Shown: positions 32,654-41,242 of the stretch, piece after piece | Numbering within the stretch: position 1 is the first letter of the stretch | Layout: each line of letters starts with the position of its first letter | NCBI RefSeq assembly: GCF_006716345.1 | Contig: NZ_VFOX01000002.1 | Span: forward strand, 868,001-932,000 | Direction: 5' to 3' | Source: Microbacterium saperdae | Lineage (GTDB): Bacteria > Actinomycetota > Actinomycetes > Actinomycetales > Microbacteriaceae | Length of the DNA: 64,000 nucleotides | Program-made: the position numbers and the translations under genes | The notes under the pieces: model-generated | Databases searched by the model: none | What the model was told of the DNA's origin: nothing | What the model saw: only the letters and a program-made list of their open reading frames with translations

Positions 32654-33097
32654 ATGGAGCGGCTCCACCTCGATCAGATCGATCGCCGCATCCTCGCCGC
32701 GCTCACGGAGGACGCCCGTGTGCCGTTGGTCACGCTCGCCGCGCACGTGCACCTGTCGCGCAACGCCGTGAAGCAGCGGATGGACCGCATGGAACGGCAG
32801 GGCGTGATCGCCGGCTACACCGTCACCCCAGGGCGCATCGGGGCGTCGCCGGTGTCGGCGATCGTGATGGTCTATCGCAGCGATCGGATGCGCGGCGGGG
32901 GCGTGATCGCCGAGATCTCGCAGATCCCCGAAGTGCGCAGATGCGATGTCCTGTCCGGCGACTTCGACCTGCTGGTCACGCTCGAGGCGGAGTCGATGGA
33001 CCGCATCGGCGAGATCTGGGAACTCCTGGCCGCTGTGCCCGGCGTCGCGAACACGGTGACGGCCGTGTCGTTGACGCGGGTGATCGACCGCGCCTGA
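32654..33097 (+). CDS. Lrp/AsnC family transcriptional regulator
   Basis: The 147-aa protein has an N-terminal helix-turn-helix (~1-60, LDQIDRRILAALTEDARVPLVTLA, LSRNAVKQRMDRME) and a C-terminal RAM/ACT-like domain (~65-145) that usually binds an amino acid. The ATG at 32654 follows AGGAGGC. It faces the PLP lyase and probably controls it in response to methionine, cysteine or a related amino acid. Confidence 0.93.
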   Translation: MERLHLDQIDRRILAALTEDARVPLVTLAAHVHLSRNAVKQRMDRMERQGVIAGYTVTPGRIGASPVSAIVMVYRSDRMRGGGVIAEISQIPEVRRCDVLSGDFDLLVTLEAESMDRIGEIWELLAAVPGVANTVTAVSLTRVIDRA

Positions 33098-33100
33098 GGA

Positions 33101-33149
33101 CCTCGGGGCGGGGCGGGGTATCCCCCTGGACCCCCGCCCCTCCCCGAGG
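33101..33149. terminator. GC-rich bidirectional terminator-like hairpin
   Basis: CCTCGGGGCGGGGCGGGG pairs with the complementary run at 33131-33149 with one mismatch (18-bp stem, 12-base loop). It fills the gap between the convergent Lrp and aldehyde dehydrogenase genes. Confidence 0.75.
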
Positions 33150-33154
33150 AGATC

Positions 33155-34564
33155 TCAGGTGGTGAGGCAGGTGACCTTCGGCTGCGTCATCTCCTCATAC
33201 GCGAAGCGGACGCCTTCGCGCCCCATGCTCCCGTACTTGGATCCTCCGAACGGCATGCTGTCGATGCGGTAGTCGGAGGAGTCGTTGATCATCACGCCGC
33301 CCGCGTCGAGGGCCTCCGCGACGCGCAGCGCGCGTGCGAGGTCGGAGGTGAAGGCCCCCGCATGCAGGGCGTAGTCGATGCTGTTCGCCTCGGCGATCGC
33401 TTCCTCCTCCGTGTCGAACGGCGACAGGACGACGACGGGCGCGAACGCCTCTTCACTCCACAGCTCGCAGGTGAGCGACACGTTCTCGACGGCGGTGGGC
33501 CAGTACACCGAGCCCTCCCGGCGGTGGCCGGCGATGACACGCGCGCCGGAGCGCACGGCGTCGTCCACCACGCGTTCGGCCCGCGCGGCTGCGGCCTCCG
33601 AGATCATCGGACCGACGTCGGTCGCGCGATCGGTGGGGTCGCCCGCGCGCAGCGTCGAGGTGCGGGCCGCGAAGCGATCTCGGAACTCGTCGTAGACGGA
33701 GCGTTCGATCAGGATGCGCTGTGCGCCCACGCAGTTCTGCCCGGCCGCCCAGAAGGCTCCCGACACGCATGCCTCGACCGCGGCGGGGATGTCGGCATCC
33801 GCGAAGACCAGCACGGGGGCGTTCCCGCCGAGCTCCATCGCGAGCTTCTTGAGTCCTGCGGTGCGGGCGATCGCCTCGCCGGTCGCGAACCCTCCGGTGA
33901 ACGACACCATGCGGATGTCGCGCACGGCGACCAGTGCCTGCGCCACATGACGGTCGCCGTGCACCATCGTGATGATCTCGTCGGGGAGTCCGGCCTCGAG
34001 CAGCACGTCGACCAGGAGGCGCGCGGTCAGCGGGGTGAACTGCGACGGTTTGAGGATCACCGCGTTCCCACCCGCGATCGCGGGACCGATCTTGTGGGCG
34101 ACCAGGTTGAGTGCGTCGTTGTACGGGGTGATCGCGAGGATCACACCGAGCGGCTCGCGGGTGAACCAGCCGCGGCGGTTCGCGGAGCCTTCGTAGGCGT
34201 CGAAGGGGATGACCTCTCCGTCGAAGGCGCGCGCGGTCTCGGCCGACAGGGAGATCGTGGTCATCGCGCGGCGCACCTCCTTGCGCGCCTGGGTGATCGT
34301 CTTGCCTGCCTCTCGCACGATCAGCGTCGCCGCCTCCTCCGCGCGGCCCTCGAGGATACGGGCGGCGCGGTCGAGGATGCGGTGCCGCTCGAACCGGGTG
34401 AGCCCGCGCGACAGGGAGGAGCCCAGCCTTGCACGGGCCATGATCGCGTCGACGTCATCCACCGAGTTCTGTGCCAGGCGGGCGATGACCTCGCCGTTGT
34501 ACGGGTCGCGGACCTCCAGGGCGGGGGACTGCGTGACGGGAGCTTCCCTGGTCGCGACGCTCAT
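33155..34564 (-). CDS. NAD(P)-dependent aldehyde dehydrogenase
   Basis: The ~469-aa ALDH has the active site complete: ITPYN (~145), KPSQFTPL, SFTGGFATGEAI (cofactor), catalytic Glu in MELGGNAP (~244) and Cys in AAGQNCVGAQR (~278). The overall pattern is closest to the lactaldehyde/phosphonoacetaldehyde dehydrogenase group that oxidises small semialdehydes. ATG 34564 overlaps the stop of the homoserine-dehydrogenase-like gene (TGATG), so the two are coupled. Oxidation of aspartate semialdehyde to aspartate is an attractive inferred role. Confidence 0.92.
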   Translation of the reverse strand: MSVATREAPVTQSPALEVRDPYNGEVIARLAQNSVDDVDAIMARARLGSSLSRGLTRFERHRILDRAARILEGRAEEAATLIVREAGKTITQARKEVRRAMTTISLSAETARAFDGEVIPFDAYEGSANRRGWFTREPLGVILAITPYNDALNLVAHKIGPAIAGGNAVILKPSQFTPLTARLLVDVLLEAGLPDEIITMVHGDRHVAQALVAVRDIRMVSFTGGFATGEAIARTAGLKKLAMELGGNAPVLVFADADIPAAVEACVSGAFWAAGQNCVGAQRILIERSVYDEFRDRFAARTSTLRAGDPTDRATDVGPMISEAAAARAERVVDDAVRSGARVIAGHRREGSVYWPTAVENVSLTCELWSEEAFAPVVVLSPFDTEEEAIAEANSIDYALHAGAFTSDLARALRVAEALDAGGVMINDSSDYRIDSMPFGGSKYGSMGREGVRFAYEEMTQPKVTCLTT

Positions 34565-35616
34565 CACAGGGCTCCGGCGAACGTCTTCTGGTGGGCGTCG
34601 ATCGCGATGATGTCGGAGAGCAGCGCGTACGCGGTCTCGATGCGACCGGCACCGGGACCCGACATCGTGACGGTGCCGAGCAGATCGGTCGTGAAGGCGA
34701 CCGCGTTCGTGGCGCCGGAGATGCCGGCGAGCGGGTGGTCGGCGCCCAGCGAGAGGGGCTGCACGGATGCGGTGACGATGCTCGACTCGTCGCGCGAGAC
34801 CGTGCCGATGAGCTTCCAGTGCTCGCCCGCTGCGGCAGCGGAGATCACGTCGCTCGCGGTGATGCCGCTGATGCCCGTGCGGGGCACGTCGGCGGTGGTG
34901 AGTGCGGCGCCGAGAAGCTCGTTCGCCAGGATGACGACCTTGAGCTGCACGTCGGATCCCTCGATGTCGGCCGTGGGATCGGCCTCGGCGTACCCGAGCG
35001 CCTGCGCTTCGGCGACGGCATCCTCGAGCGACTTGCCGGCCTCCATCTGGCCGAGCACGAAGTTGCTGGTGCCGTTCAGGATGCCCTGGATGCGCGAGAT
35101 GCGCAGACCCTTGAGGGTCTCGCCGGCCAGTCGCAGCACCGGGGTGCCGCTCATCACGGAGCCCTCGTACTCGAAGCGGGCGCCGTTCTCCGCGGCGAGG
35201 CGGTTGAGCTCGGCGCTCGCGAGCGCGACCGGGCCCTTGTTGGTGGTCGTCACGCTCTTGCCGCTCTCGAGAGCCGCGCGCACATGCGAGATCGCGGGCT
35301 CGCCGTCGATCGGGTTCGTGAACGTCGCCTCGGAGATGACGTCGGCCGTGGTGTGGCGGATGACGTAATCGTTGCGGGGCTCGGCGTCGCCACCCGGCAT
35401 CCCGGCGAACGTGTCGGTGCCCGTCATCGCGAGGGCGGTGTCGAGGTCGATGCCGTCGCTCTGCATGAGTGAGCCGAGGCGGAGGTCGGTGATCGCGACG
35501 ACCCGCAGGTCGAAGCCGAGATCGTCGGCGAGCGCGGCGCCGCGGTCGCGGATGATCTCGGCGAGGGCGCGGTTGACGCCTCCGAAGCCGATGAGGGCGA
35601 TGTCGTGGTGAGTCAC
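34564..35616 (-). CDS. Homoserine dehydrogenase family protein without ACT domain
   Basis: The 350-aa protein has an N-terminal Rossmann region (DIALIGFGGVNRALAEI), TTNKGPVALA (~118), NGTSNFVLGQM (~178) and the substrate segment GYAEADPTADIEGSDVQLK (~199-217) with the conserved catalytic Asp/Lys. The feedback ACT domain of biosynthetic enzymes is missing, and the coupled partner is an aldehyde dehydrogenase. This suggests oxidation of homoserine to aspartate semialdehyde rather than the reverse. GTG 35616 follows AAGGAG; longer in-frame starts extend into promoter DNA. Confidence 0.85.
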   Translation of the reverse strand: MTHHDIALIGFGGVNRALAEIIRDRGAALADDLGFDLRVVAITDLRLGSLMQSDGIDLDTALAMTGTDTFAGMPGGDAEPRNDYVIRHTTADVISEATFTNPIDGEPAISHVRAALESGKSVTTTNKGPVALASAELNRLAAENGARFEYEGSVMSGTPVLRLAGETLKGLRISRIQGILNGTSNFVLGQMEAGKSLEDAVAEAQALGYAEADPTADIEGSDVQLKVVILANELLGAALTTADVPRTGISGITASDVISAAAAGEHWKLIGTVSRDESSIVTASVQPLSLGADHPLAGISGATNAVAFTTDLLGTVTMSGPGAGRIETAYALLSDIIAIDAHQKTFAGAL

Positions 35617-35815
35617 CGGGGTTCTCCTTCTTTCCATGAGCTGTCGCAGGCGTCGCCGTGCGGACACGACTTCATCCTCGGTGCGGGCCGTGTCCGTGCG
35701 CGCCTGTCGGAACGGCAGTCGCATCGTGCGGAACGTCCGTGCCGCGGGCGGATCGTCGGCCGTGGCCGCGGGGGAGAGGAATCCTCGGTCGGGCTCTTGT
35801 GGAGCGCATCGCGGA

Positions 35816-35857
35816 CGGGATAGTGTCCCGGCATCCAACCCAAGCAATGCGTCATTG
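35816..35857. promoter_or_regulatory. Two palindromes in the divergent control region
   Basis: CGGGATAGTGTCCCG (35816-35830) and CAATGCGTCATTG (35845-35857) lie between the divergent dehydrogenase pair and the permease; candidate IclR operators. The 290-bp space also holds CGGACACG/CGTGTCCG (35661-35696), a possible leader hairpin, and nothing else clear. Confidence 0.45.
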
Positions 35858-35906
35858 GCACACAGAAGTGAATATGATGCACATATCAACCCGATTGAGA
35901 GTTCCG

Positions 35907-37385
35907 ATGACGCCTCTTCCCGGGGAGAAGTCCCTCCCCAACGTCCTGCCGAACACCACGGCGACGCAAGTGCCCCTGCGGCGCCTCCAGCGGACCATGG
36001 ACGCCAGGCACCTGATCATGATCGCGCTCGGGGGAGTGATCGGATCCGGGCTGTTCCTCAGCTCCGGTTACACGATCTCGCAGGCGGGTCCGCTCGGCGC
36101 GATCATCGCCTACCTGATCGGCGCGTTCGTGGTGTATCTCGTGATGGCCTGCCTCGGCGAGCTGGCTGTCGCCTACCCCGTCTCCGGTGCCTTCCACATC
36201 TACGCGTCACGATCCATCGGACCCGCGACCGGGTTCACGACCGCCTGGCTGTACTGGCTGTGCTGGGTGGTCGCGCTGGGCTCCGAGTTCACCGCGTCCG
36301 GCATCCTGATGCAGCGCTGGTTCCCCGGCGTGCCGGTCTGGCTGTGGTGCCTGATCTTCGCCGCCGTGCTCTTCATCCTCAACGCGATCTCGGCCCGCGT
36401 CTTCGGTGAGGCGGAGTTCTGGTTCTCCCTGGTCAAGGTTGTCGCGATCGTTGCCCTGATCGTGCTGGGCGGAGCGGCCATCTTCGGATTCACGCCCCTC
36501 TCGGCCGACCATCCGCCCGCCATCCTCTTCAGCAACTTCGAGACCCCCGGCGGGCTGTTCCCGAACGGCTTCAGCGGCGTGATCGTCACCGCGCTCGCCG
36601 TCTTCTACGCGTTCAGCGGCTCGGAGCTCATCGGCGTCGCGGCCGGCGAGACGAAGGATCCGGCCAAGAACATCCCACGGGCGCTGCGCTCGACCGTGCT
36701 GCGACTGGTCGTGCTGTTCGTCGGTGCGATCGCGGTGATCGCCGCGATCCTCCCCTACGACGACGCCAGCGTCACCAGCAGCCCGTTCGTGGATGTCTTC
36801 CAGTACGTCGGCGTGCCCTACGCGCCCGACATCATGAACTTCGTCATCATCACGGCTCTCCTCTCCGCCGGCAACAGCGGCCTCTTCTCCTGTGCGCGCA
36901 TGCTGTTCTCGCTCGCCGAGGAGGGCCACGCGCCGAAGGCGTTCACGCGCCTCACGAAGCGCGGCGTGCCGCTCATCGCCCTCAGCGTCAGCATCCTGAT
37001 CGGCATGGTGTCGCTGCTCACCAGTGTGATCGCAGCCGGAACCGTCTACCTGGTGCTGGTCTCGATCGCCGGTTTCGCGGTGGTGGCGGTGTGGATGTCG
37101 ATCGTCGCCTCACAGTACTTCCACCGGCGCAGGTTCGTGCGCGAGGGCGGGCGCGTCGCGGATCTCGCCTACCGCACGCCGCTGTACCCGGCGCTGCCGA
37201 TCGTCGCCTTCTCGCTGCTGCTCATCTCGATCATCGCGATCGCGTTCGACCCGAACCAGGTCGCGGCGCTCTACTTCGGCATCCCGTTCGTCGGCGCCTG
37301 CTACCTCTACTTCTGGTGGCGGCACGGTCGCAAGGGTCGGCGCGACGTGGTGCAGGACCACGAGGCCGCACCCGTCGACGCGTGA
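35907..37385 (+). CDS. Amino acid permease (APC superfamily)
   Basis: The 492-aa, ~12-span protein of the AAT family has RHLIMIALGGVIGSGLFLSSG (~31-51), the substrate/ion-binding first span, plus LGELAVAYPVSGAF and GVAAGETKDPAKNIPRAL. ATG 35907 is preferred to an upstream ATG at 35874 because the intervening codons (ATA, TCA, TTG, AGA) are foreign to this genome. The stop overlaps the racemase start. It probably imports the amino acid handled by the neighbouring enzymes. Confidence 0.92.
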   Translation: MTPLPGEKSLPNVLPNTTATQVPLRRLQRTMDARHLIMIALGGVIGSGLFLSSGYTISQAGPLGAIIAYLIGAFVVYLVMACLGELAVAYPVSGAFHIYASRSIGPATGFTTAWLYWLCWVVALGSEFTASGILMQRWFPGVPVWLWCLIFAAVLFILNAISARVFGEAEFWFSLVKVVAIVALIVLGGAAIFGFTPLSADHPPAILFSNFETPGGLFPNGFSGVIVTALAVFYAFSGSELIGVAAGETKDPAKNIPRALRSTVLRLVVLFVGAIAVIAAILPYDDASVTSSPFVDVFQYVGVPYAPDIMNFVIITALLSAGNSGLFSCARMLFSLAEEGHAPKAFTRLTKRGVPLIALSVSILIGMVSLLTSVIAAGTVYLVLVSIAGFAVVAVWMSIVASQYFHRRRFVREGGRVADLAYRTPLYPALPIVAFSLLLISIIAIAFDPNQVAALYFGIPFVGACYLYFWWRHGRKGRRDVVQDHEAAPVDA

Positions 37386-38509
37386 CCGCCTCCGTGCCCG
37401 CAGGCGGGTGGGTGGAGATCGACCGGACGGCGATCGCCCACAACGTCCGCACGATCCGCGCGGCGCTCGGCCCCCAGGTCGAGTTCTGCGCGGTCGTGAA
37501 GGCCGACGCCTACGGGCACGGGATCGACATCGTCGCACCCCTCCTCGCGGAGTCGCAGGTCGACCTGATCGGCGTGGCCTCGAACGAGGATGCCGCCGCG
37601 GTGCGGTCGAGCGGCTTCACCGGGCGGCTGATGCGGGTGCGCCCCGCCGGCCGTGACGAGGTCGACGACGGCATCCGCTTCGGCGTCGAGGAGTGGATCG
37701 GCGGCGCCGAACACGCCGGGATCGTGAGCGCCGTCGCGGCGGCGCGGGACACCCGCATCCGTGGGCATCTCTCGCTCAACTCGACCGGACTCGGTCGGGA
37801 TGGGCTCGAGGTGGGCGAACCGCAGGGGATGCGCGCGGCGCAGGACGCGCTCGCGGATCCGCTGCTCGACGTCGTCGGCGTCTGCTCGCACTTCCCGTGC
37901 GAAGACGTCGCGGATGTCGTGGCGGGAAGCGCGCACTTCGCGGCGCAGTCGCTGGCCGTCCTCGACGCGTCGGACGGAAGGGGCATCGCCCGGCACTGTG
38001 CGACCACGTTCGCGGCCCTGCATGTGCCGGAGTCGAGGTTCGACCTCGTGCGCATCGGCGCGGGGCTGTACGGAGACACGGATGCCCTGGGCGGCGTGCT
38101 GCGCCCGGCGATGCGCGTCGTGTCGCGCATCGCCGCGATCAACTCCTATCCCCGCGGCTCCACCGTCGGCTACGACCGCTGGCATCGGCTCGATGCGGAT
38201 GCGCGCCTGGCGCTGATCCCGTTGGGGTACGCCGACGGCTTCCACCGCAGCCTGAGCGGTACCGGCGAGGTGCTCGTCCAGGGCGCGCGAGCGCGCATCG
38301 TCGACCGCATCGCGATGAACAGCTTCCTGGTCGACGTCTCGCACATCCCCGAAGCAGCGCCGGGTGATGAGGTCGTGCTGTTCGGTGCGCAGCACGACCA
38401 GGCGATCACCTCCGCCGATGTCGACCGCGCGCACGGCAGCATCGCGGCCGACCTCTACGTCGCGTGGGGACGCCTCCTGCCTCGTCGTGCTGTCGGAGCC
38501 GCCGGATAG
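37382..38509 (+). CDS. Alanine racemase-fold PLP protein (amino acid racemase)
   Basis: The 375-aa fold-type III PLP enzyme has the PLP lysine in VVKADAYGHG (~39-48), the second-base Tyr region STVGYDRWHR (~260), PLGYADGFHRS and MNSFLVDVSH (normally MNQ/MDQ in Alr). The divergence in this loop suggests a substrate other than alanine. The GTG at 37382 overlaps the permease stop. Within this cluster it may epimerise D/L forms of the imported amino acid (inference). Confidence 0.87.
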   Translation: MTASVPAGGWVEIDRTAIAHNVRTIRAALGPQVEFCAVVKADAYGHGIDIVAPLLAESQVDLIGVASNEDAAAVRSSGFTGRLMRVRPAGRDEVDDGIRFGVEEWIGGAEHAGIVSAVAAARDTRIRGHLSLNSTGLGRDGLEVGEPQGMRAAQDALADPLLDVVGVCSHFPCEDVADVVAGSAHFAAQSLAVLDASDGRGIARHCATTFAALHVPESRFDLVRIGAGLYGDTDALGGVLRPAMRVVSRIAAINSYPRGSTVGYDRWHRLDADARLALIPLGYADGFHRSLSGTGEVLVQGARARIVDRIAMNSFLVDVSHIPEAAPGDEVVLFGAQHDQAITSADVDRAHGSIAADLYVAWGRLLPRRAVGAAG

Positions 38510-38549
38510 GATGGCCGAGGTCTCGACCGGCAGAAGAGGAGGAGCGGTG

Positions 38550-39299
38550 GTGGCTTCTTCTTCACTCGTGCAAGGACTGAGCCTGCTCGACGCAGCGGTC
38601 GAGCAGGAGCGCCGTGCGCGGCCAGGGCTCAACGCCTCGCGGCTCGCCGAACACACCGACATCGAGCGCAGCCGGGTCTCCCGCCTCGCGCAGGAGCTAC
38701 GGGCGCGGCAGTTCCTCCGACGAGACGACGACTCGCTGTTCTCCGCCGGTCCTGAGTTCTTCGCCACGGCTGCCGTGCTCAACGCGTCGTGGCTCCGCGC
38801 GTCCAGGGTCGCCCTGCGCGCGCTCGCCTCGCAGCTCGGAGTCAACGCGCTGATCACGGTCGCCGACGGAGCGCGCGGGGTGCTGCTGCGCTACGAGAGA
38901 TCGGCAGACGGCTCCGATCGCTCGATCCGTGCCGGTCTGGTGACGCCCATCTGGTGCACGGGCGCGGGACGCGCGCTGCTGTGGGACCACACGCCCGCGC
39001 AGCTGGAGACGCTGCTCGACGACGTGCAGTTCATCGGCGTCGGCGGCCCCACGGCCGCGCGCTCGACCGATGAGGTGCGCGCGATGCAGGAGCGCGATCT
39101 CGCCGACGGCCTGATCTCGGCATCCGAGGAGTACGACGAAGGGATCGACGAGTTCGCTCTCCCGATCCGCAGCCGCGGTGAGGTCATCGCCTCGCTCGCG
39201 GTGCGCGGACGGCATCGTCCGAAGGGGGCGACGCGGGAGACCCGCGCGCTGCTGGCCCAGTTCGCACGGGAACTCACCGCGGCGGCCGACGCCGAGTAG
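38550..39299 (+). CDS. IclR family transcriptional regulator
   Basis: The 249-aa protein has a winged helix ~5-65 (LNASRLAEHTDIERSRVSRLAQEL) and an IclR effector domain ~75-245 (WCTGAGRALLWD, EYDEGIDEFALPI). The GTG at 38550 has a GGAGGAG site at ideal spacing. A TAGGAT -10 (38507-38512) gives it its own transcript after the racemase. It converges on a second IclR gene, 3 bp apart. Probable regulator of the permease/racemase/dehydrogenase cluster. Confidence 0.88.
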   Translation: MASSSLVQGLSLLDAAVEQERRARPGLNASRLAEHTDIERSRVSRLAQELRARQFLRRDDDSLFSAGPEFFATAAVLNASWLRASRVALRALASQLGVNALITVADGARGVLLRYERSADGSDRSIRAGLVTPIWCTGAGRALLWDHTPAQLETLLDDVQFIGVGGPTAARSTDEVRAMQERDLADGLISASEEYDEGIDEFALPIRSRGEVIASLAVRGRHRPKGATRETRALLAQFARELTAAADAE

Positions 39300-39302
39300 C
39301 GC

Positions 39303-40094
39303 TCAGCCCGCGACGGATGCGGGGGCGCCGAGCTGCCGGGAGAGCTCTGCTGCAGCGCGCGCACAGGCTGTGCCGCACTCGGCGGTGCGGGCGAGGATCG
39401 CGTCACGGGTTCCGACGACCTGCACGGCGCCGACGACTTCGCCACGGAAATCCCACACGGGCGCGGCGACCGAGTAGAGACCCGGCTCAGCCTCCTGATC
39501 GACCACGGAGAACCCGCGCTGACGGTCGTCGGCGAGCCGGGCGAGGAAGTCATCGACCGACACCGGGGTGTTCGGTCCCTGGGAGGCGAACTCGGTCGCG
39601 GCGAAGACCGCGCGCACCTCTTCCGCCGGGGCATCCCACAGCGTCGCGCGTCCGGCATCGCTGCAGTACGCAGGGTAGGCGCGGCCGATCCACGACCCGA
39701 TCATGCGGGACTCGGTCGGCAGGCTCTCCAGCGTCGTGAGCGTCGTGTCGCCCTGCAGCACGCTGAGGAACGTCGCTTCACCGAGGTGTGCCGAGAGAGC
39801 CTCCAGCACGGCGAGGCCGTGCGTGCGCAGGCGCTGCGCCGTCAGCTCCTGCGCGGCGGCGTACCACCCCCAGGCGAGAGCGAACGAGCGGTCGGGGCGC
39901 CTTTCCACCAGGCCGGAGCGGTCGAGGGTCGCGAGAGTGCGCGACACCTGAGAGCGCTCACGTCCGAGTGCGCGGGCGATCTCGCCGACACTGGTCTGCT
40001 GCCCGTCTCCGATCAGCGCAGCGAGGGCGGCGAGCACGTCGAGACCGCGGCCCATGCTGCTCGACGGCGCAGGGGCTTCGGGGGCGGACGGCAT
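39303..40094 (-). CDS. IclR family transcriptional regulator
   Basis: The 263-aa protein has a winged helix ~14-75 (SVGEIARALGRERSQVSRTLATLDRSGLV) and an effector domain ~85-255 (YCSDAGRATLWD, EAEPGLYSVAAPV). It is related to but clearly distinct from the neighbouring IclR. The ATG at 40094 has TAGCCT 6 bases upstream (leaderless). It is divergent from the carboxypeptidase gene with only 65 bp between starts. Confidence 0.9.
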   Translation of the reverse strand: MPSAPEAPAPSSSMGRGLDVLAALAALIGDGQQTSVGEIARALGRERSQVSRTLATLDRSGLVERRPDRSFALAWGWYAAAQELTAQRLRTHGLAVLEALSAHLGEATFLSVLQGDTTLTTLESLPTESRMIGSWIGRAYPAYCSDAGRATLWDAPAEEVRAVFAATEFASQGPNTPVSVDDFLARLADDRQRGFSVVDQEAEPGLYSVAAPVWDFRGEVVGAVQVVGTRDAILARTAECGTACARAAAELSRQLGAPASVAG

Positions 40095-40100
40095 GAATCG

Positions 40101-40106
40101 AGGCTA
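40101..40106 (-). promoter_or_regulatory. Leaderless -10 box
   Basis: TAGCCT on the minus strand, 6 bases before the ATG at 40094. Confidence 0.5.
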
Positions 40107-40147
40107 CCGGTGCGGTCGCCACGGTGGTGTCATCCGCGCGGACGGGA

Positions 40148-40153
40148 GACAAT
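40148..40153 (+). promoter_or_regulatory. Leaderless -10 box
   Basis: GACAAT, 6 bases before the ATG at 40160; same pattern as at 3958. Confidence 0.5.
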
Positions 40154-40159
40154 GGGGCA

Positions 40160-41089
40160 ATGCCTTCCACGCCGCACGCTCAGCATGCGGCCCCGCGCTC
40201 CCCGATCCGCGGACCTGCACTGCCGATCGGCATCGCGGTGACCGCGATCGGCATGCTGTTGTCCATCGCATCCACGCCGGTGACGGCGGTGTCGGCGCCG
40301 GTGATGCCGGAGCCCGTGACGGTGATGCAGGTGCCCTCCGTACTGGTCGGCGCCACCCCTGCCGTCGATCCGTGCACGGATCCCGCGGTGCAGAAGGCCC
40401 TCGGCAGCGGAGACGATGCCGCGGCGATCGCCGGTTTCGGCGGGGGCGCGAGCTTCCGTGACGCGGTCGTCGCAGGGAACGCGCCCTGCATCTCGCTGAG
40501 TGATCCCGCGCGGATCTGGGTCGTCGTGAACAAGGCGCGTCCGCTGGAACCGGCGGACTATGCGCCCGCCAACCTCGCCGGGGTGCCGCTGCAGATGACC
40601 ACGCTCTCCGGTCAGGTGCGCTCCGACGTCGCGGCCGCGGTCGGTGAGATGGCAGAGGGCGCCGCAGCGGCCGGCGTCGGCCGGGTCGGTGCGAACAACG
40701 GGTACCGCTCGTACGGGCTGCAGGTGTCGACCTACGACGCGCACGTGCGCTCGCAGGGGCAGGAAGGGGCCGATGCCGGATCGGCGCGCCCGGGTCACAG
40801 CGAGCATCAGACCGGTCTCGCACTCGATGTCGTCGCGTGCGACGGGCAGTGCGGAGGGCTCGACGGCTTCGGCGCCACCGCGCAGAGCGCCTGGGTCGCC
40901 GAGCATGCCTGGGAGTACGGATTCGTGGTGCGCTACGAAGGCGTCGGCACCGCCGTCACGGGGTACGCACCCGAGCCGTGGCACCTCCGCTACGTCGGCA
41001 TGGAGCTCGCCGCGGCCTATCACGACGGCGGCTTCCACACGCTCGAGGAGTTCTTCGGACTGCCGGCCGCGCCCGACTACGGGCACTGA
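40160..41089 (+). CDS. D-alanyl-D-alanine carboxypeptidase, M15B (VanY-like)
   Basis: The 309-aa protein has an N-terminal membrane/signal segment (~20-45, LPIGIAVTAIGMLLSIAS) followed by a Pro/Val-rich linker. The M15B catalytic domain spans ~130-300: zinc ligands in SEHQTGLALDV (~214) and EPWHLRYVG (~279). Four Cys residues may form extracytoplasmic disulfides. It trims the terminal D-Ala of peptidoglycan stem peptides outside the membrane. Confidence 0.92.
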   Translation: MPSTPHAQHAAPRSPIRGPALPIGIAVTAIGMLLSIASTPVTAVSAPVMPEPVTVMQVPSVLVGATPAVDPCTDPAVQKALGSGDDAAAIAGFGGGASFRDAVVAGNAPCISLSDPARIWVVVNKARPLEPADYAPANLAGVPLQMTTLSGQVRSDVAAAVGEMAEGAAAAGVGRVGANNGYRSYGLQVSTYDAHVRSQGQEGADAGSARPGHSEHQTGLALDVVACDGQCGGLDGFGATAQSAWVAEHAWEYGFVVRYEGVGTAVTGYAPEPWHLRYVGMELAAAYHDGGFHTLEEFFGLPAAPDYGH

Positions 41090-41139
41090 GACCCGGCGTC
41101 CGACGCCGCGTTGCGGCATCCGACAAACTCGGTACCCAG

Positions 41140-41167
41140 TCTCACGACATGTGGGATGCATTCTCAC
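41140..41167 (+). promoter_or_regulatory. Alternating TCTCAC/GTGGGA half-sites before acyl-CoA dehydrogenase
   Basis: TCTCAC (41140), GTGGGA (41151) and TCTCAC (41162) alternate in orientation at 11-bp steps, just upstream of a TAGACT -10-like box near 41198. Likely operator of an unlinked regulator. Confidence 0.5.
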
Positions 41168-41242
41168 AATGGCCTGTCTTCGGCCGTCCTCCCGACATAG
41201 ACTCTCGGGAGCAAAGACGCACGAGACGTTCAGGAGGACGCG

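Noticed and set aside
35617..35889. N-terminal extension of the homoserine-dehydrogenase-like gene up to 35889
   Set aside because: The extension covers the divergent promoter/operator region, has no family similarity, and GTG 35616 has a good AAGGAG site.
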